Positions 13,176 to 21,759 are shown, numbered from the stretch's first letter. The stretch: DNA of 23,856 nucleotides from CAYSUS01 sp964434165 (GCA_964434165.1 CAYSUS010000107.1:1-23856), one strand, 5' to 3'. Notes: a model not told the origin generated them from the sequence alone. Numbers and translations are program-made.

Positions 13176-14698
13176 ACGAAGTCCTCGACCTGAAGCGACT
13201 CGCCGCGGACCGGCCGCGGGATGCGCCGGCCCGGGGCCGGCCGCGCCACCTGGTCTCGCGGTACGTCCTGCCCGGGGCGGTCCTGCTCGGCTTCGCCGTT
13301 CTGGTGGGCTGGGCCGCGCGCCAGCGATGGCTGCCGGCCAGGGGGGTCACCGTCGTGCCGGTGGTGAGCATGCGCGCGGTGGGACGGCAGCCGAACGCGT
13401 CGCTGTTTAACGCTCCCGGCTGGATCGAGCCACGCCCCACTCCGGTCCTGGTCACGGCCCTGGCCGAGGGCGTCGTCGAGGACCTGCTCGTGGTCGAGGG
13501 GGACGAAGTGTCGGTCGGGCAGCCCGTGGCACGGCTCATCGAGACCGACGCGCGCCTGGCCCTGGAGCAGGCCGAGGCGGCGCTCGTGTTGCGCGAGGCC
13601 GAGGCCTCCGCGGCCCGGGCGCGACGCGACGCCGCCGTGGCGCGGCGCAACTCGCCCGTGCACCTGGAGGCCGCCCTGGCCGAGTCGGAATCGGACCTGG
13701 CCAAGGCCCTGTCGGAGCGGGCGGCGCTCCCGCTTGAGCTTCGCGAGGCCCGGGCCGCGGCCCGCTTCGCCCGGCAGCAACTCGAAGGGAAGCGGGCGGC
13801 CGCGGGCGCGGTGGCCCGGAGGTCGATCCAGCAGACCGAGAGCGAGCTGGACCGCGCTTCGGCTGTCGTTCAACGTTTGGAGGAGCGCGGCGCGCCACTG
13901 GAGCGGGAGATCGGGGCCCTCATCCGGCGGCGCGACGCCCTGCGCGGCCAACTGGAGTTGAAAATCGACGAGAACCGCGACGTGGAGGAGACCGACGCGG
14001 AAGTCCGCGCGGCCGAGGCTCGGCGGCGACAGGCGGAGACGCAGCTCCGCTTCGCGCGGCTCCGCTTGGAGCGGATGACGGTGCGCGCCCCCGCGGCCGG
14101 CCGCGTGCTCGAGTTGGTCGCGGCTCCCGGACAGCGCGTGATGGGGCTGGCACCGCACGCGACCTACGACTCCAGCACCGTGGTGACTCTCTACGACCCG
14201 AAGATGCTCCAGGTCCGCGCCGACGTGCGCCTGGAGGACGTGCCCCTGGTCGCGACGGGGCAGCGGGTCCGCATCCAGACGCCGTCGGTCAGTGCGCCGC
14301 TGGAGGGGCGCCTGCTGCGGGCCACCTCCCGAGCGAACGTCCAGAAGAACACGCTGGAAGTGAAGGCTTCGATCGACGAATCGCCCCCCACGATCCGGCC
14401 TGAGATGCTCGTCCAGGTGACGTTTCTCGCGCCCGATCCCTCGCCTTCCGAATCGCCCGCCGAGCAGCCGCTGCGCCTGATGGTGCCGCGCGAGCTTGTC
14501 GAGCGCGGGCAGGACGGCGATGCGTTGTGGGTGGTGCGCGCCGGGGCGGCGGAAAGGCGGTCCGTGCGATTGGGTCAGGCGGAGACCGCGGAGCTGGTGG
14601 AGGTCGCCGAGGGACTCGGCGTCACCGACAAGCTGATCGTCGGCGGTCGCGAGAACCTGCGCGACGGCGAGCGCGTCCGCATCGAAGGCGAACGTTGA
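13172..14698 (+). CDS. HlyD/MacA-type periplasmic adaptor (membrane fusion protein)
   Basis: The product has 508 aa. There is a single N-terminal membrane anchor (about 31-49, YVLPGAVLLGFAVLVGWAA). The first lipoyl half-motif follows (LAEGVVEDLLVVEGDEVSVGQPVARL, about 97-122). A long Ala/Glu/Arg-rich coiled-coil hairpin follows (about 128-330), then the second lipoyl half (VRAPAAGRVLELVAAPGQRV), a beta-barrel, and a membrane-proximal domain ending in GVTDKLIVGGRENLRDGERV. The N-terminal cytoplasmic arm of about 30 residues is longer than usual. It overlaps the lipoprotein stop by 4 bp (ATGA) and ends 17 bp before the ATPase. It would bridge the permeases to an outer-membrane or periplasmic partner. 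No TolC-like gene is in the window. The long frame opening at 12938 overlaps the lipoprotein, so the ATG at 13172 is preferred. Confidence 0.9.
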   Translation: MNEVLDLKRLAADRPRDAPARGRPRHLVSRYVLPGAVLLGFAVLVGWAARQRWLPARGVTVVPVVSMRAVGRQPNASLFNAPGWIEPRPTPVLVTALAEGVVEDLLVVEGDEVSVGQPVARLIETDARLALEQAEAALVLREAEASAARARRDAAVARRNSPVHLEAALAESESDLAKALSERAALPLELREARAAARFARQQLEGKRAAAGAVARRSIQQTESELDRASAVVQRLEERGAPLEREIGALIRRRDALRGQLELKIDENRDVEETDAEVRAAEARRRQAETQLRFARLRLERMTVRAPAAGRVLELVAAPGQRVMGLAPHATYDSSTVVTLYDPKMLQVRADVRLEDVPLVATGQRVRIQTPSVSAPLEGRLLRATSRANVQKNTLEVKASIDESPPTIRPEMLVQVTFLAPDPSPSESPAEQPLRLMVPRELVERGQDGDALWVVRAGAAERRSVRLGQAETAELVEVAEGLGVTDKLIVGGRENLRDGERVRIEGER

Positions 14699-14715
14699 AC
14701 CGGGGAGTCCACGCC

Positions 14716-15441
14716 ATGTCCATGGTCGAGATCCAAGGCCTGACCAAGCGCTATCGCAAGGGAGACGCGGTGATCACGCCGCTGGAAGACGCCGACTTCG
14801 CCATGCAGCCGGGCGAGTTCGTGTCGCTCTCCGGTTCGAGCGGGTCGGGCAAGAGCACGCTGTTGAACCTCTTGGCCGGCATCGACCGGCCGGAATCGGG
14901 ACGCATCGTGGTCGGCGGCACGGAGGTCACGGGGATGAGCCGGGCACGGTCCGCCGACTGGCGGGCCGCGCATCTGGGCTACGTATTCCAGACACACAAC
15001 CTCATCCCGGTGCTGACTGCCTACGAGAACGTGGAGCTGCCGCTTCTGCTCCTGCCCATGTCGCGCGGCGAGCGGCACGGCCGGGTGCAGCTTGCCTTGG
15101 AGGCCGTGGGGCTGTCCGACCGCGCCCAGCACTACCCGCGACAGCTCTCCGGCGGGCAGGAGCAGCGCGTGGGAATCGCCAGGGCGATCGTGGCCGGGCC
15201 CATGCTCGTCGTGGCCGACGAGCCCACCGGGAGCCTGGACGCGACGACCAGCCTCCAGATCCAGGACCTCCTCCGCCGGCTCAACGGCGAGCTGCGCATC
15301 GCCATCCTCATGGTCACGCACGACCCGCAGGTGGCGTCGATCGCGTCCAGGCGCATGCACCTGGAGGACGGCCGGATCGTCGAAGCCAACGGCGTCTTGG
15401 AGGGCGGCGGCGACGGTGAGCTGGAGCCCGCTCCGACATAG
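14716..15441 (+). CDS. ABC transporter ATP-binding protein, MacB/LolD type
   Basis: The product has 241 aa, the usual length for LolD/MacB-type ATPases. It has all nucleotide-binding motifs: Walker A GSSGSGKST (40-48), Q-loop YVFQTHN (Q92), signature LSGGQEQ (144-150), Walker B MLVVADEPTGSLD (D168, catalytic E169), and H-loop MVTHD (H202). 'EPTGSLD' and 'FVSLSGSSGSGKSTLLNLLAGID' are characteristic of the MacB/LolD/FtsE group. GGGGAG lies 8 nt upstream of the ATG. It presumably energises the two FtsX-type permeases encoded on either side. Confidence 0.95.
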   Translation: MSMVEIQGLTKRYRKGDAVITPLEDADFAMQPGEFVSLSGSSGSGKSTLLNLLAGIDRPESGRIVVGGTEVTGMSRARSADWRAAHLGYVFQTHNLIPVLTAYENVELPLLLLPMSRGERHGRVQLALEAVGLSDRAQHYPRQLSGGQEQRVGIARAIVAGPMLVVADEPTGSLDATTSLQIQDLLRRLNGELRIAILMVTHDPQVASIASRRMHLEDGRIVEANGVLEGGGDGELEPAPT

Positions 15442-15456
15442 CGCGACGAAGCCCTG

Positions 15457-15503
15457 GTTCCCACGCGGAGCGCGGGAACGAGGATCGAGGGCGTGGGAAC
15501 GAG
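15457..15503. repeat. REP-like inverted repeat inside the exporter operon
   Basis: GTTCCCACGCGGAGCGCGGGAAC (15457-15479) is an inverted repeat with near-complete pairing. A second half-copy, CGTGGGAACGAG, follows at 15492-15503; CGGGAACGAG also ends the first unit. The GTTCCCACGC...GCGTGGGAAC pattern is one I know as a dispersed repeat in planctomycete and other genomes. It lies between the ATPase and permease 2, where the hairpin could affect mRNA stability or read-through. Confidence 0.6.
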
Positions 15504-15556
15504 GGACATTGAAGACCATCACCATCGCACCGAAGACTCGACCGGGCCCGGCCCCA

Positions 15557-16693
15557 ATGCTCCGCTTTGCGCCTTACATTCTGAAGAGCCTCTGGCGGCA
15601 CCGCCGGAGGAGCCTGCTCACGGCGAGCGGCGCGGCGGTGGCCCTGTTCGTGTTCGTCATCGTGGGCGCGGTTCAGCAGGGGCTTGACGGTCTGGCGTCC
15701 GATGCCCAGTCAGGCCGGGTGCTCATCGTGTTTCAGGAGAACCGGTTCTGCCCGATGAGCAGCCGTCTTCCCGAGGACTACGCCCGGAGCATCGCGGCGA
15801 TGGAGGGCGTGGAGCGGGTCGTGCCCATGCAGGTCTATACGAACAACTGCCGCGCGAGCCTCGACGCGGTGGTCTTCCAGGGCATGCCCGCCCCGACGCT
15901 CCGCACGGCACGCAACTTGGAGCTGGCGCAGGGAAGCTGGGACGCGTTCGAACGCTCCAGCGACGCGGCCCTGGTGGGGCGGAGCGTGGCTTCGCGGCGC
16001 GGGATTCGCGTTGGCCAGGTGTTCGCGCTCGGGCCGATCCGCGTCCAGGTGGCGGGGATCTTCCGGTCGGCCGTGCCGGCCGAAGACAACCTGGTCTTCA
16101 CCCACCTCGATTTCCTCCAGCGCACACCGGGGTTGAACCTCGTGGGGCTGGCCACCCAGTTCGAGGTGTGGGTCGCGCCGGGCGCCTCGCCCGAGGGCGT
16201 CGCGCGGCGGGTCGACGAGCACTTGCGCAGCGGCCCGGTGCCGACCACCACGCGGCGCAAGGGCGCGTTCCAGGCCAACTCCCTGGCCGATCTGGTCGAT
16301 CTAGTCCGGCTGATCGAGTGGCTGGGACTTGCCTCGGTGGGGCTGGTCCTTTCCCTGGTCGCGACGACGGCGGTGATGGCCGTCGAGGATCGTCTGGACG
16401 AGTACGCCGTGCTTCAGGTGATCGGCGCGCGCCCGGGGCGGGCGTTCCGCCTGGTGGTGGCGGAGAGCCTGCTGCTGTGCCTGGCGGGCGGGGCGACCGG
16501 CACGCTGGCCGCGATCGGGTACCTGGGCGCCAGCGGCCTGGCCCTGGGCGCCGAGGGCGTCACGCTCTCGTTTCAGCCCTCGTGGGGCCTGGCGGCGCGG
16601 GGCCTCGCGGCGGCCGCGGTCGTGGGTCTGGCCGGCGGGGCGCTTCCCGGCTGGCGCGCGGCGAGCGCGTCGCTCACCTCGCCGGGCAAGTAG
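15557..16693 (+). CDS. ABC transporter permease, FtsX type (permease 2)
   Basis: The product has 378 aa. The N-terminal membrane helix is near 21-42 (LLTASGAAVALFVFVIVGAVQ). A large periplasmic domain contains ENRFCPMSSRLPEDY and PMQVYTNNCRASL. Three C-terminal helices start near 'WLGLASVGLVLSLVATTAVM', 'FRLVVAESLLLCLAGGATG' and 'GLAARGLAAAAVVGLAGGAL'. The coupling-helix region reads EDRLDEYAVLQVIGARPGRAF. It shares topology but little obvious sequence with permease 1, so the exporter is probably a heterodimer like LolC/LolE. The conserved-looking Cys residues in the periplasmic part are unusual for this family and parallel the Cys-rich partners upstream. The start is an ATG without a strong ribosome binding site. 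The frame opening at 15092 overlaps the ATPase gene and is rejected. Confidence 0.87.
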   Translation: MLRFAPYILKSLWRHRRRSLLTASGAAVALFVFVIVGAVQQGLDGLASDAQSGRVLIVFQENRFCPMSSRLPEDYARSIAAMEGVERVVPMQVYTNNCRASLDAVVFQGMPAPTLRTARNLELAQGSWDAFERSSDAALVGRSVASRRGIRVGQVFALGPIRVQVAGIFRSAVPAEDNLVFTHLDFLQRTPGLNLVGLATQFEVWVAPGASPEGVARRVDEHLRSGPVPTTTRRKGAFQANSLADLVDLVRLIEWLGLASVGLVLSLVATTAVMAVEDRLDEYAVLQVIGARPGRAFRLVVAESLLLCLAGGATGTLAAIGYLGASGLALGAEGVTLSFQPSWGLAARGLAAAAVVGLAGGALPGWRAASASLTSPGK

Positions 16694-16782
16694 GCCACGC
16701 CAGCGGTGGGTCACGCGCCGCTCGCAGGATGCCCCAGCGGCTGCCTTGCGGGCGAGAAGCCGCCGGAGCCGGACAACTGACC

Positions 16783-16810
16783 TTGTGGCAAACGGGCGGG
16801 CGCGTAAACT
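16783..16810 (+). promoter_or_regulatory. Sigma-70-like promoter for the glycosyltransferase gene
   Basis: TTGTGG (16783-16788) and TAAACT (16805-16810) are separated by 16 bp, about 85 bp before the ATG. This suggests that the glycosyltransferase is transcribed independently of the exporter operon. Confidence 0.5.
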
Positions 16811-16893
16811 AGCGCCGCTCCGCAGCGGGGCCCATTGCGGGGGCGCTTGAGAATCGACCGCCTTGCCGATCGCGTCAGGGAGGATGCGCGGCC

Positions 16894-18222
16894 ATGACCC
16901 GGAAGCTGGCCAGCAAGTATCGGCGCGTGGGATTCGTCTCCACGCGGATCAGCGGCACGGACGGCGTCTCGCTGGAGACCGGCAAGTGGGCCGAGGTGCT
17001 CGAAGGCCTGGGCATGGAGTGCTGCTACATCGCCGGGGAGTCGGATCGGCCCCGCGACCGCAGCTTCGAGATCCCCGAGGCCCACTTCTTCCACCCGGAC
17101 ATCCTCAGCATCACCCGGCGTGCCTTCAACGGGGGGCGACGCACCGCGCAGTTGACCGAAGACATCGTGCGCATGGCCCGGTACCTGCGCAAGCAGCTTT
17201 CCATCGCCATCGAGGCCCTGGACCTGGATTTCATCATCGCGGAGAACTGCTTCACGATCCCGATGAACATCCCGCTGGGCATCGGGCTATTGCACGTGGT
17301 GCAGGAGAAGAGCATTCCCTGCCTGGCGCATCACCATGACTTCTACTGGGAGCGGGAGCGCTATCTGGTCTGCGCCGTGCCGGACTTCCTTCGCGCGGCG
17401 TTTCCGCCGCCGCTTCCCGAGATCGAGCACGTGGTGATCAACAGCGTGGCGGCCGAGGAATTCAGCCGCCGGACCGGGCTGTCGTGCCGGATCGTGCCCA
17501 ACGTGATGAACTTCGCGCGCCCGCCGGCCCCGGCGGACGATTATGCCCGGAGCTTCCGCCATGCCATCGGCGTGGCCGACGACGAGCTGCTCGTGCTCCA
17601 GCCCACGCGGATCGTGGCGCGCAAGGGCATCGAGCACGCCATCGAGCTGGTCCGCGAGCTGGACGGGCGCAAGGCCAAGCTCGTGATCACGCATTCCGCC
17701 TCGGACGAGGGCAACGCCTACGCCCGGCGGATCCGCCGGTTCGCCGAGATGCTGGGCGTGGAGCTGGTCATGGCCCAGCCGTGGATCGCCGAGGAGCGGG
17801 GAACCAGTCCGGCCGGCCACCCGGTGTTCACCATCGGCGACGCCTACACGCAGGCCGACCTGGTCACGTATCCCTCGACCTACGAGGGGTTCGGCAACGC
17901 CTTCCTCGAGGCGATCTACTACCGCCGCCCGATCGTCTGCAACAAGTACGCGATCTACCGCACGGACATCGACCCCTGCGGGTTTCGCATCCCGCTGTTC
18001 GACGGCTTCCTTACCGAGCAGGTGATCGCCGAAGTCCAGCGCGTGCTCGACGACCCGGCCTACTGCAAGTCGATGGTCGATCACAACTACCGCCTGGGAC
18101 GGCGCTTCTTCGGCTACGAGGCGGTCGAGCACGAGCTGGTCTCCATGCTCCGCCGCCAGCGCACGCAGCTTCGGCTGATCAAGCGCCGCCGCAAGAAGCG
18201 GGGCCGCAACGGCGCGGCATGA
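16894..18222 (+). CDS. GT4-family glycosyltransferase, mannosylglucosylglycerate synthase-like
   Basis: The product has 442 aa with a GT-B fold. N-terminal domain: VGFVSTRISGTDGVSLETGKW, then CLAHHHDFYWERERY. The linker is VINSVAAEEFSRRTGL... IVPNVMNF. The C-terminal nucleotide-sugar domain has LQPTRIVARKGIEHAIEL (R239, K244) and the GT4 EX7E motif EGFGNAFLE (E331, E339). The GTDGVSLET and AHHHDFYWERERY stretches resemble the GT4 branch that includes mannosylglucosylglycerate synthase, which makes a compatible solute. That assignment is from memory and stays tentative. The C-terminus is strongly basic (KRRRKKRGR). GGGAGG lies 11 nt upstream of the ATG. There is no signal peptide, so it is cytoplasmic. 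The esterase gene follows 84 bp downstream. Confidence 0.82.
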   Translation: MTRKLASKYRRVGFVSTRISGTDGVSLETGKWAEVLEGLGMECCYIAGESDRPRDRSFEIPEAHFFHPDILSITRRAFNGGRRTAQLTEDIVRMARYLRKQLSIAIEALDLDFIIAENCFTIPMNIPLGIGLLHVVQEKSIPCLAHHHDFYWERERYLVCAVPDFLRAAFPPPLPEIEHVVINSVAAEEFSRRTGLSCRIVPNVMNFARPPAPADDYARSFRHAIGVADDELLVLQPTRIVARKGIEHAIELVRELDGRKAKLVITHSASDEGNAYARRIRRFAEMLGVELVMAQPWIAEERGTSPAGHPVFTIGDAYTQADLVTYPSTYEGFGNAFLEAIYYRRPIVCNKYAIYRTDIDPCGFRIPLFDGFLTEQVIAEVQRVLDDPAYCKSMVDHNYRLGRRFFGYEAVEHELVSMLRRQRTQLRLIKRRRKKRGRNGAA

Positions 18223-18306
18223 GGCGCCGCGGCCCTGGTTTGTCTCCGGACGGCGTGCTACAGTGCGAAGGTCCCCCCTTCGTGCCATGAGCCAGCCGGA
18301 CGAGTC

Positions 18307-19845
18307 ATGCTTCGACGGGTCGCCTTCGCCGTCCTCCTTCTCGCCTCAGCTTCCGCGTCCGCCCGCGCCGCCGAGCCGCTGCGGTTCGTGGTCCGGCTCG
18401 ACCAGAGCGTGGCCGACGCCCCGACTGCCGGGCGCCTGTTCGTCTTCCTCTCGCAACGGGGGTCGCGCGAGCCCCGCTTCGGCCCGAGCTGGTTCAACCC
18501 CCAGCCGTTCTTCGCGGCCGACGTCAAGGGTCTCGCCCCGGGCAACGCGCGGGTGATCGACCGGGAGGCCGACGGCTATCCGGTCCGGCTGGCCGATCTG
18601 GAGCCCGGCACCTACCGCGTGCAGGCCGTGCTGGACCACGACTTCTACTCGCCCTGGCCGGGCATCGGCGCGGGGAACCTGATGAGCCAAGTGCGTTCGC
18701 TCCAGCTTGATCCGGCGTCTTCCGGCGCGGTGGAGCTGGTGCTCGAGGAGCGCATCGAGGCCCAGCCCTTCCCCCAGTCCAAGTGGGTCGAGGAGGTCGC
18801 GCTGCGGAGCGAGCTTCTGTCGGAGTTCCACGGCCGCGAGGTGATCGAGCGCGCGGCCGTGGCCCTGCCCGCGAGCTACTATGAGGAACCCGAGCGGCGT
18901 TATCCGGTCGTGTACGTGGTCTCGGGATTCGGCGGGGGCTTAAGCGCCATGGCCCGGCCTTACGCGCGCAAGCCCGACAGCCCCGGCGAGAACGAGACGG
19001 AGTTCCTACGGGTCCTGCTCAGCGGCCAGTGCAAATGGGGCCATCACATGTACGCCAACAGCGCCACGAACGGCCCGCGCGGCGACGCCCTGGTCCACGA
19101 GATGATCGCCGAGATCGACCGGCGCTTCCGCACCGTGGCCGCGCCCACGGCCCGCTTCGTCACGGGGCACAGCTCGGGCGGCTGGTCGTCGCTGTGGCTT
19201 CAGGTGAGCTATCCGGACGCGTTTGGCGGGGTATGGAGCATCGCGCCCGACCCGGTCGATTTCCGCGACTTCAGCGGCGTGGACCTGTATGCCGACCCAC
19301 CGCTGAGCCTGTACACCGACGCACGGGGCGAGTTGCGTCCCATTGCCCGGCGCGGCGGCAGGGTGGCACTGTGGATGCGCGACTTCTGCCGGCTGGACGA
19401 CGTGCTGGGGCGCGGCGGGCAGATGCGGTCGTTCGAGGCGGTATTCAGCCCCGTGGGCGAGGACGGCCTGCCGCGAAGGCTCTGGCACCGCAGGACGGGT
19501 CGGATCGACCCCGAGGTGGCCCGCGCCTGGCGCAAATACGATATCCGTCTTGTACTGAAGGAGAACTGGCCGTGCCTGGAGCCGAAGCTCCGCGGCAAGC
19601 TCCACGTGGTGGCCGCCGAGCGGGACACGTTCTATCTGGAGGGGGCCGTGCGACTTCTTGGGGGCACCCTCAAGCAGCTCGGCAGCGACGCGGAGGTGGA
19701 GATCGTGCCGGGTGCGGACCACGGCAGCGTGTACACCCCGGACCTGGCGCGCCGCATCCGCCGCCAGATGAGCGACGTCTTCTTCCGGCATCACGGCGAA
19801 GCTGGGGGCTGGAAGCGTCCTCCTTCGGCGGCGCGGCCGCGGTAG
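18307..19845 (+). CDS. Secreted esterase-like alpha/beta hydrolase
   Basis: The product has 512 aa. A signal peptide spans about residues 1-22 (VAFAVLLLASASASARAA). The N-terminal ~170 residues form a beta-rich domain (RLFVFLSQRG, LEPGTYRVQAVLDHDFY) resembling a non-catalytic esterase N-domain. The alpha/beta hydrolase part begins at YPVVYVVSGFGG. The nucleophile is in GHSSG (Ser289). A probable acid is in AAERDTFY and the histidine in PGADHGSVY. This matches the esterase D/Fes-type 'putative esterase' family. A promoter-like TACAGT is at 18259-18264 without a good -35 box. Substrates could be acetylated or feruloylated polysaccharides, which would suit the nearby hydrolase and sulfatase, but this is inference. 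Confidence 0.82.
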   Translation: MLRRVAFAVLLLASASASARAAEPLRFVVRLDQSVADAPTAGRLFVFLSQRGSREPRFGPSWFNPQPFFAADVKGLAPGNARVIDREADGYPVRLADLEPGTYRVQAVLDHDFYSPWPGIGAGNLMSQVRSLQLDPASSGAVELVLEERIEAQPFPQSKWVEEVALRSELLSEFHGREVIERAAVALPASYYEEPERRYPVVYVVSGFGGGLSAMARPYARKPDSPGENETEFLRVLLSGQCKWGHHMYANSATNGPRGDALVHEMIAEIDRRFRTVAAPTARFVTGHSSGGWSSLWLQVSYPDAFGGVWSIAPDPVDFRDFSGVDLYADPPLSLYTDARGELRPIARRGGRVALWMRDFCRLDDVLGRGGQMRSFEAVFSPVGEDGLPRRLWHRRTGRIDPEVARAWRKYDIRLVLKENWPCLEPKLRGKLHVVAAERDTFYLEGAVRLLGGTLKQLGSDAEVEIVPGADHGSVYTPDLARRIRRQMSDVFFRHHGEAGGWKRPPSAARPR

Positions 19846-19930
19846 GTCCTCGACGAGCACGGTCACGAAGAAACACCGTGGTTCCCGCATGCGGGCGAAC
19901 GGTGCCTGTCCCTCTCCCGCCGCAACTGAA

Positions 19931-20036
19931 GGGGACAGGCGGCGTTTTCCCGATGCAAGGGGAGACGCCTTCCGCCTCAGGCCGCTCACCACGGTCATGC
20001 GGGGGTGGAGCGTGTGATGAAGACACTGCCAGCCCC
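19931..20036. repeat. MITE-like intergenic element, copy 2
   Basis: The left end (GGGGACAGGCGGCGTTTTCC, then CGA) and right end (TGCCAGCCCC) match the element at 10711-10817 with almost the same total length. An extra inverted arm, GGTGCCTGTCCC (19901-19912), pairs with the left end and forms a hairpin across 19913-19930. It fills the space between the convergent esterase and sulfatase genes and abuts the sulfatase stop codon. Confidence 0.55.
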
Positions 20037-21494
20037 CTACCGCTTTTTCGCCTTGCGCTGCGGCCTGGCTCGCGGCACGAAGGGGCCGCCGACCGAGTCG
20101 CGGAGCTCGTCGCAGCGGCGACGGAGCTCCTTGAGCTTGTCCACGTAGCGCGCATCCCCGGCGAGGTTCTTCACCTCGTCCGGGTCGCGGAGGCGGTCGA
20201 AGAGCTGCTCGTGGACGGGGTCGTGCTCGAAGTACCGCACGTAGGTCCACCGCTCGTCGCGCACGCCCTCGCTCTTGGGGATGCCCGGATGGTCGAAGAG
20301 GTGCTCGTAGAAGAAGTCGGTGCGCCAGCCGGGGACCTTCTCGCCTTGGAGGATCGCCACCAGGCTGCGGCCCTGCATGGCCTCGGGCACTTCGACGCCG
20401 GCCATCTCGAGCATCGTGGGCGCGAGGTCGATGTTCAGCGCGATCTCGCCCCGGCGCGTTCCCTGCTGCGCATCGGGCAGGCGCGGATCGACGATGATCA
20501 GCGGCACGCGCACCGACTGGTCGTAGATCAGCCACTTGTCGGCGAAACCCCGCTCGGCGATGAAGTAGCCGTTGTCCGAGGTGAACACGATCACCGTGCT
20601 GTCGGCGAGGTTCTTCTTCTGGAGCACCTCGCGCATGCGGCCCACCTGCTCGTCCACGTCGTAGATCATCCGGTAGTAGCCCTTGACCATCTCCTGGAAC
20701 TTCTCCGGCGTGTCGAAGCGCCAGCCCCACCGGTTGCGGTTCTCGCCCGTCTTGAGGAACTCGGGCAGGATCTCGAAGTACTTCGGTGCGGCGAGCTTCG
20801 GCACGGGGATCGTCGCGTCCTCGTACAGGTCGGCGTGGTCCGGCGCGCAGATGTACTGCCGTGGGTCGGAATCTTCGGCGTGCGGGGCATTGAAGCTCAC
20901 CGAGAGGCAGAACGGCTTGTCGCTGCTGCATCCTTCGAGGAACTCCACCGCCTTGTCCCCCTCGATCCGCGTGAGATGGCGCACGGTGCCGTCCTTCTGT
21001 TTCTTCAGGTACGGGTTGCGGCCGGTGGGCACGAAGTAGTCGAACATCTTCTCCTTGCCGCCGCGCTCGTAGTGCACGCCGAACTTGCCCACGAAGCCGG
21101 TGCGGTAGCCGGCCGCCTTGAGCAGGGCGGGATAACTCCGCTCGGCCTCCTCGAGGCTCAGGGGCGGGGTGCCGAAGGTGAACCCGTGGGTCCTTTCGAA
21201 CTGGCCGGTGAAGATGCTCGCCCGGCTCGCCGCGCAGATCGACGTGGTCACGAAGGCGTTGTCGAACAGCACCCCGTCTTCGGCCAGGCGGTCCATGTGG
21301 GGAGTCCTGATGACCGGCCGGTTCTGGCAGCTCAGGGCGTCCCACCGCTGGTCGTCGGTGAGGATGAACAGGAGATTGGGGCGCCGCGGGCCGGCCGGCT
21401 CGGCGGCGCGGGCGGGGCCAGACGGCGCGGAGACCGCCGACAACGAGCAGGCAACAAGAAGAGTCTGGGCAAGGCAACCGAGGGCTCGGAACAT
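20037..21494 (-). CDS. Secreted type I sulfatase
   Basis: The product has 485 aa. A signal peptide spans about residues 1-31 (ALGCLAQTLLVACSLSAVSA...ARAA). The metal-binding start of the sulfatase fold is NLLFILTDDQRWDAL (D47, D48). The formylglycine motif is CAASR (C87-R91) in SICAASRASIFTGQ, the C-x-A-S-R form that a formylglycine-generating enzyme oxidises. Further family blocks are GYRTGFVGKFGVHY, VIVFTSDNGYFIAERG (metal Asp-Asn) and VPLIIVDPRL. The ATG at 21494 is chosen for GGGGAGA 6 nt upstream; an upstream TTG overlaps that site. The substrate is a sulfate ester, probably on a glycan; the S1 subfamily cannot be assigned by eye. Planctomycetes typically carry many such enzymes. The promoter is at 21537-21565. 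Confidence 0.93.
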   Translation of the reverse strand: MFRALGCLAQTLLVACSLSAVSAPSGPARAAEPAGPRRPNLLFILTDDQRWDALSCQNRPVIRTPHMDRLAEDGVLFDNAFVTTSICAASRASIFTGQFERTHGFTFGTPPLSLEEAERSYPALLKAAGYRTGFVGKFGVHYERGGKEKMFDYFVPTGRNPYLKKQKDGTVRHLTRIEGDKAVEFLEGCSSDKPFCLSVSFNAPHAEDSDPRQYICAPDHADLYEDATIPVPKLAAPKYFEILPEFLKTGENRNRWGWRFDTPEKFQEMVKGYYRMIYDVDEQVGRMREVLQKKNLADSTVIVFTSDNGYFIAERGFADKWLIYDQSVRVPLIIVDPRLPDAQQGTRRGEIALNIDLAPTMLEMAGVEVPEAMQGRSLVAILQGEKVPGWRTDFFYEHLFDHPGIPKSEGVRDERWTYVRYFEHDPVHEQLFDRLRDPDEVKNLAGDARYVDKLKELRRRCDELRDSVGGPFVPRARPQRKAKKR

Positions 21495-21536
21495 GCAGAT
21501 TCTCCCCAATTCGAGGTGTTTTCTTGTGGTGATGCC

Positions 21537-21565
21537 ACCTTAGACCCCGCGCAGGGCTGCGTCAA
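21537..21565 (-). promoter_or_regulatory. Sigma-70-like promoter for the sulfatase gene
   Basis: On the minus strand TTGACG (21560-21565) and TAAGGT (21537-21542) are separated by 17 bp. This has the best -35 box in the window. The start site would be about 35 nt before the ATG. Confidence 0.65.
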
Positions 21566-21759
21566 CCTGCGAGCGCCCGCGTCCAAACGCGAACCTTCCC
21601 GCCGGCCGGGGAGGTCGCTCTTCTCGGCCACGGGTCGGATCGAAAGCGGTCTGGACGCGGCAAACGGTTTTTGCGAGACTCCCCCCGCTCATCAGGATCG
21701 GGGCTGTCGCGTCCCGCGAAGGCTGTTCGCCGCTACTGCCGCCCCAAGGAGTGCTCGCC

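Noticed and set aside
15092..15556. Upstream start for permease 2
   Set aside because: The extension lies inside the ATPase gene in a different frame and encodes Arg/Ser-rich shadow sequence.
19006..21477. 823-aa minus-strand ORF
   Set aside because: Out-of-frame shadow of the sulfatase that continues antisense to the esterase.
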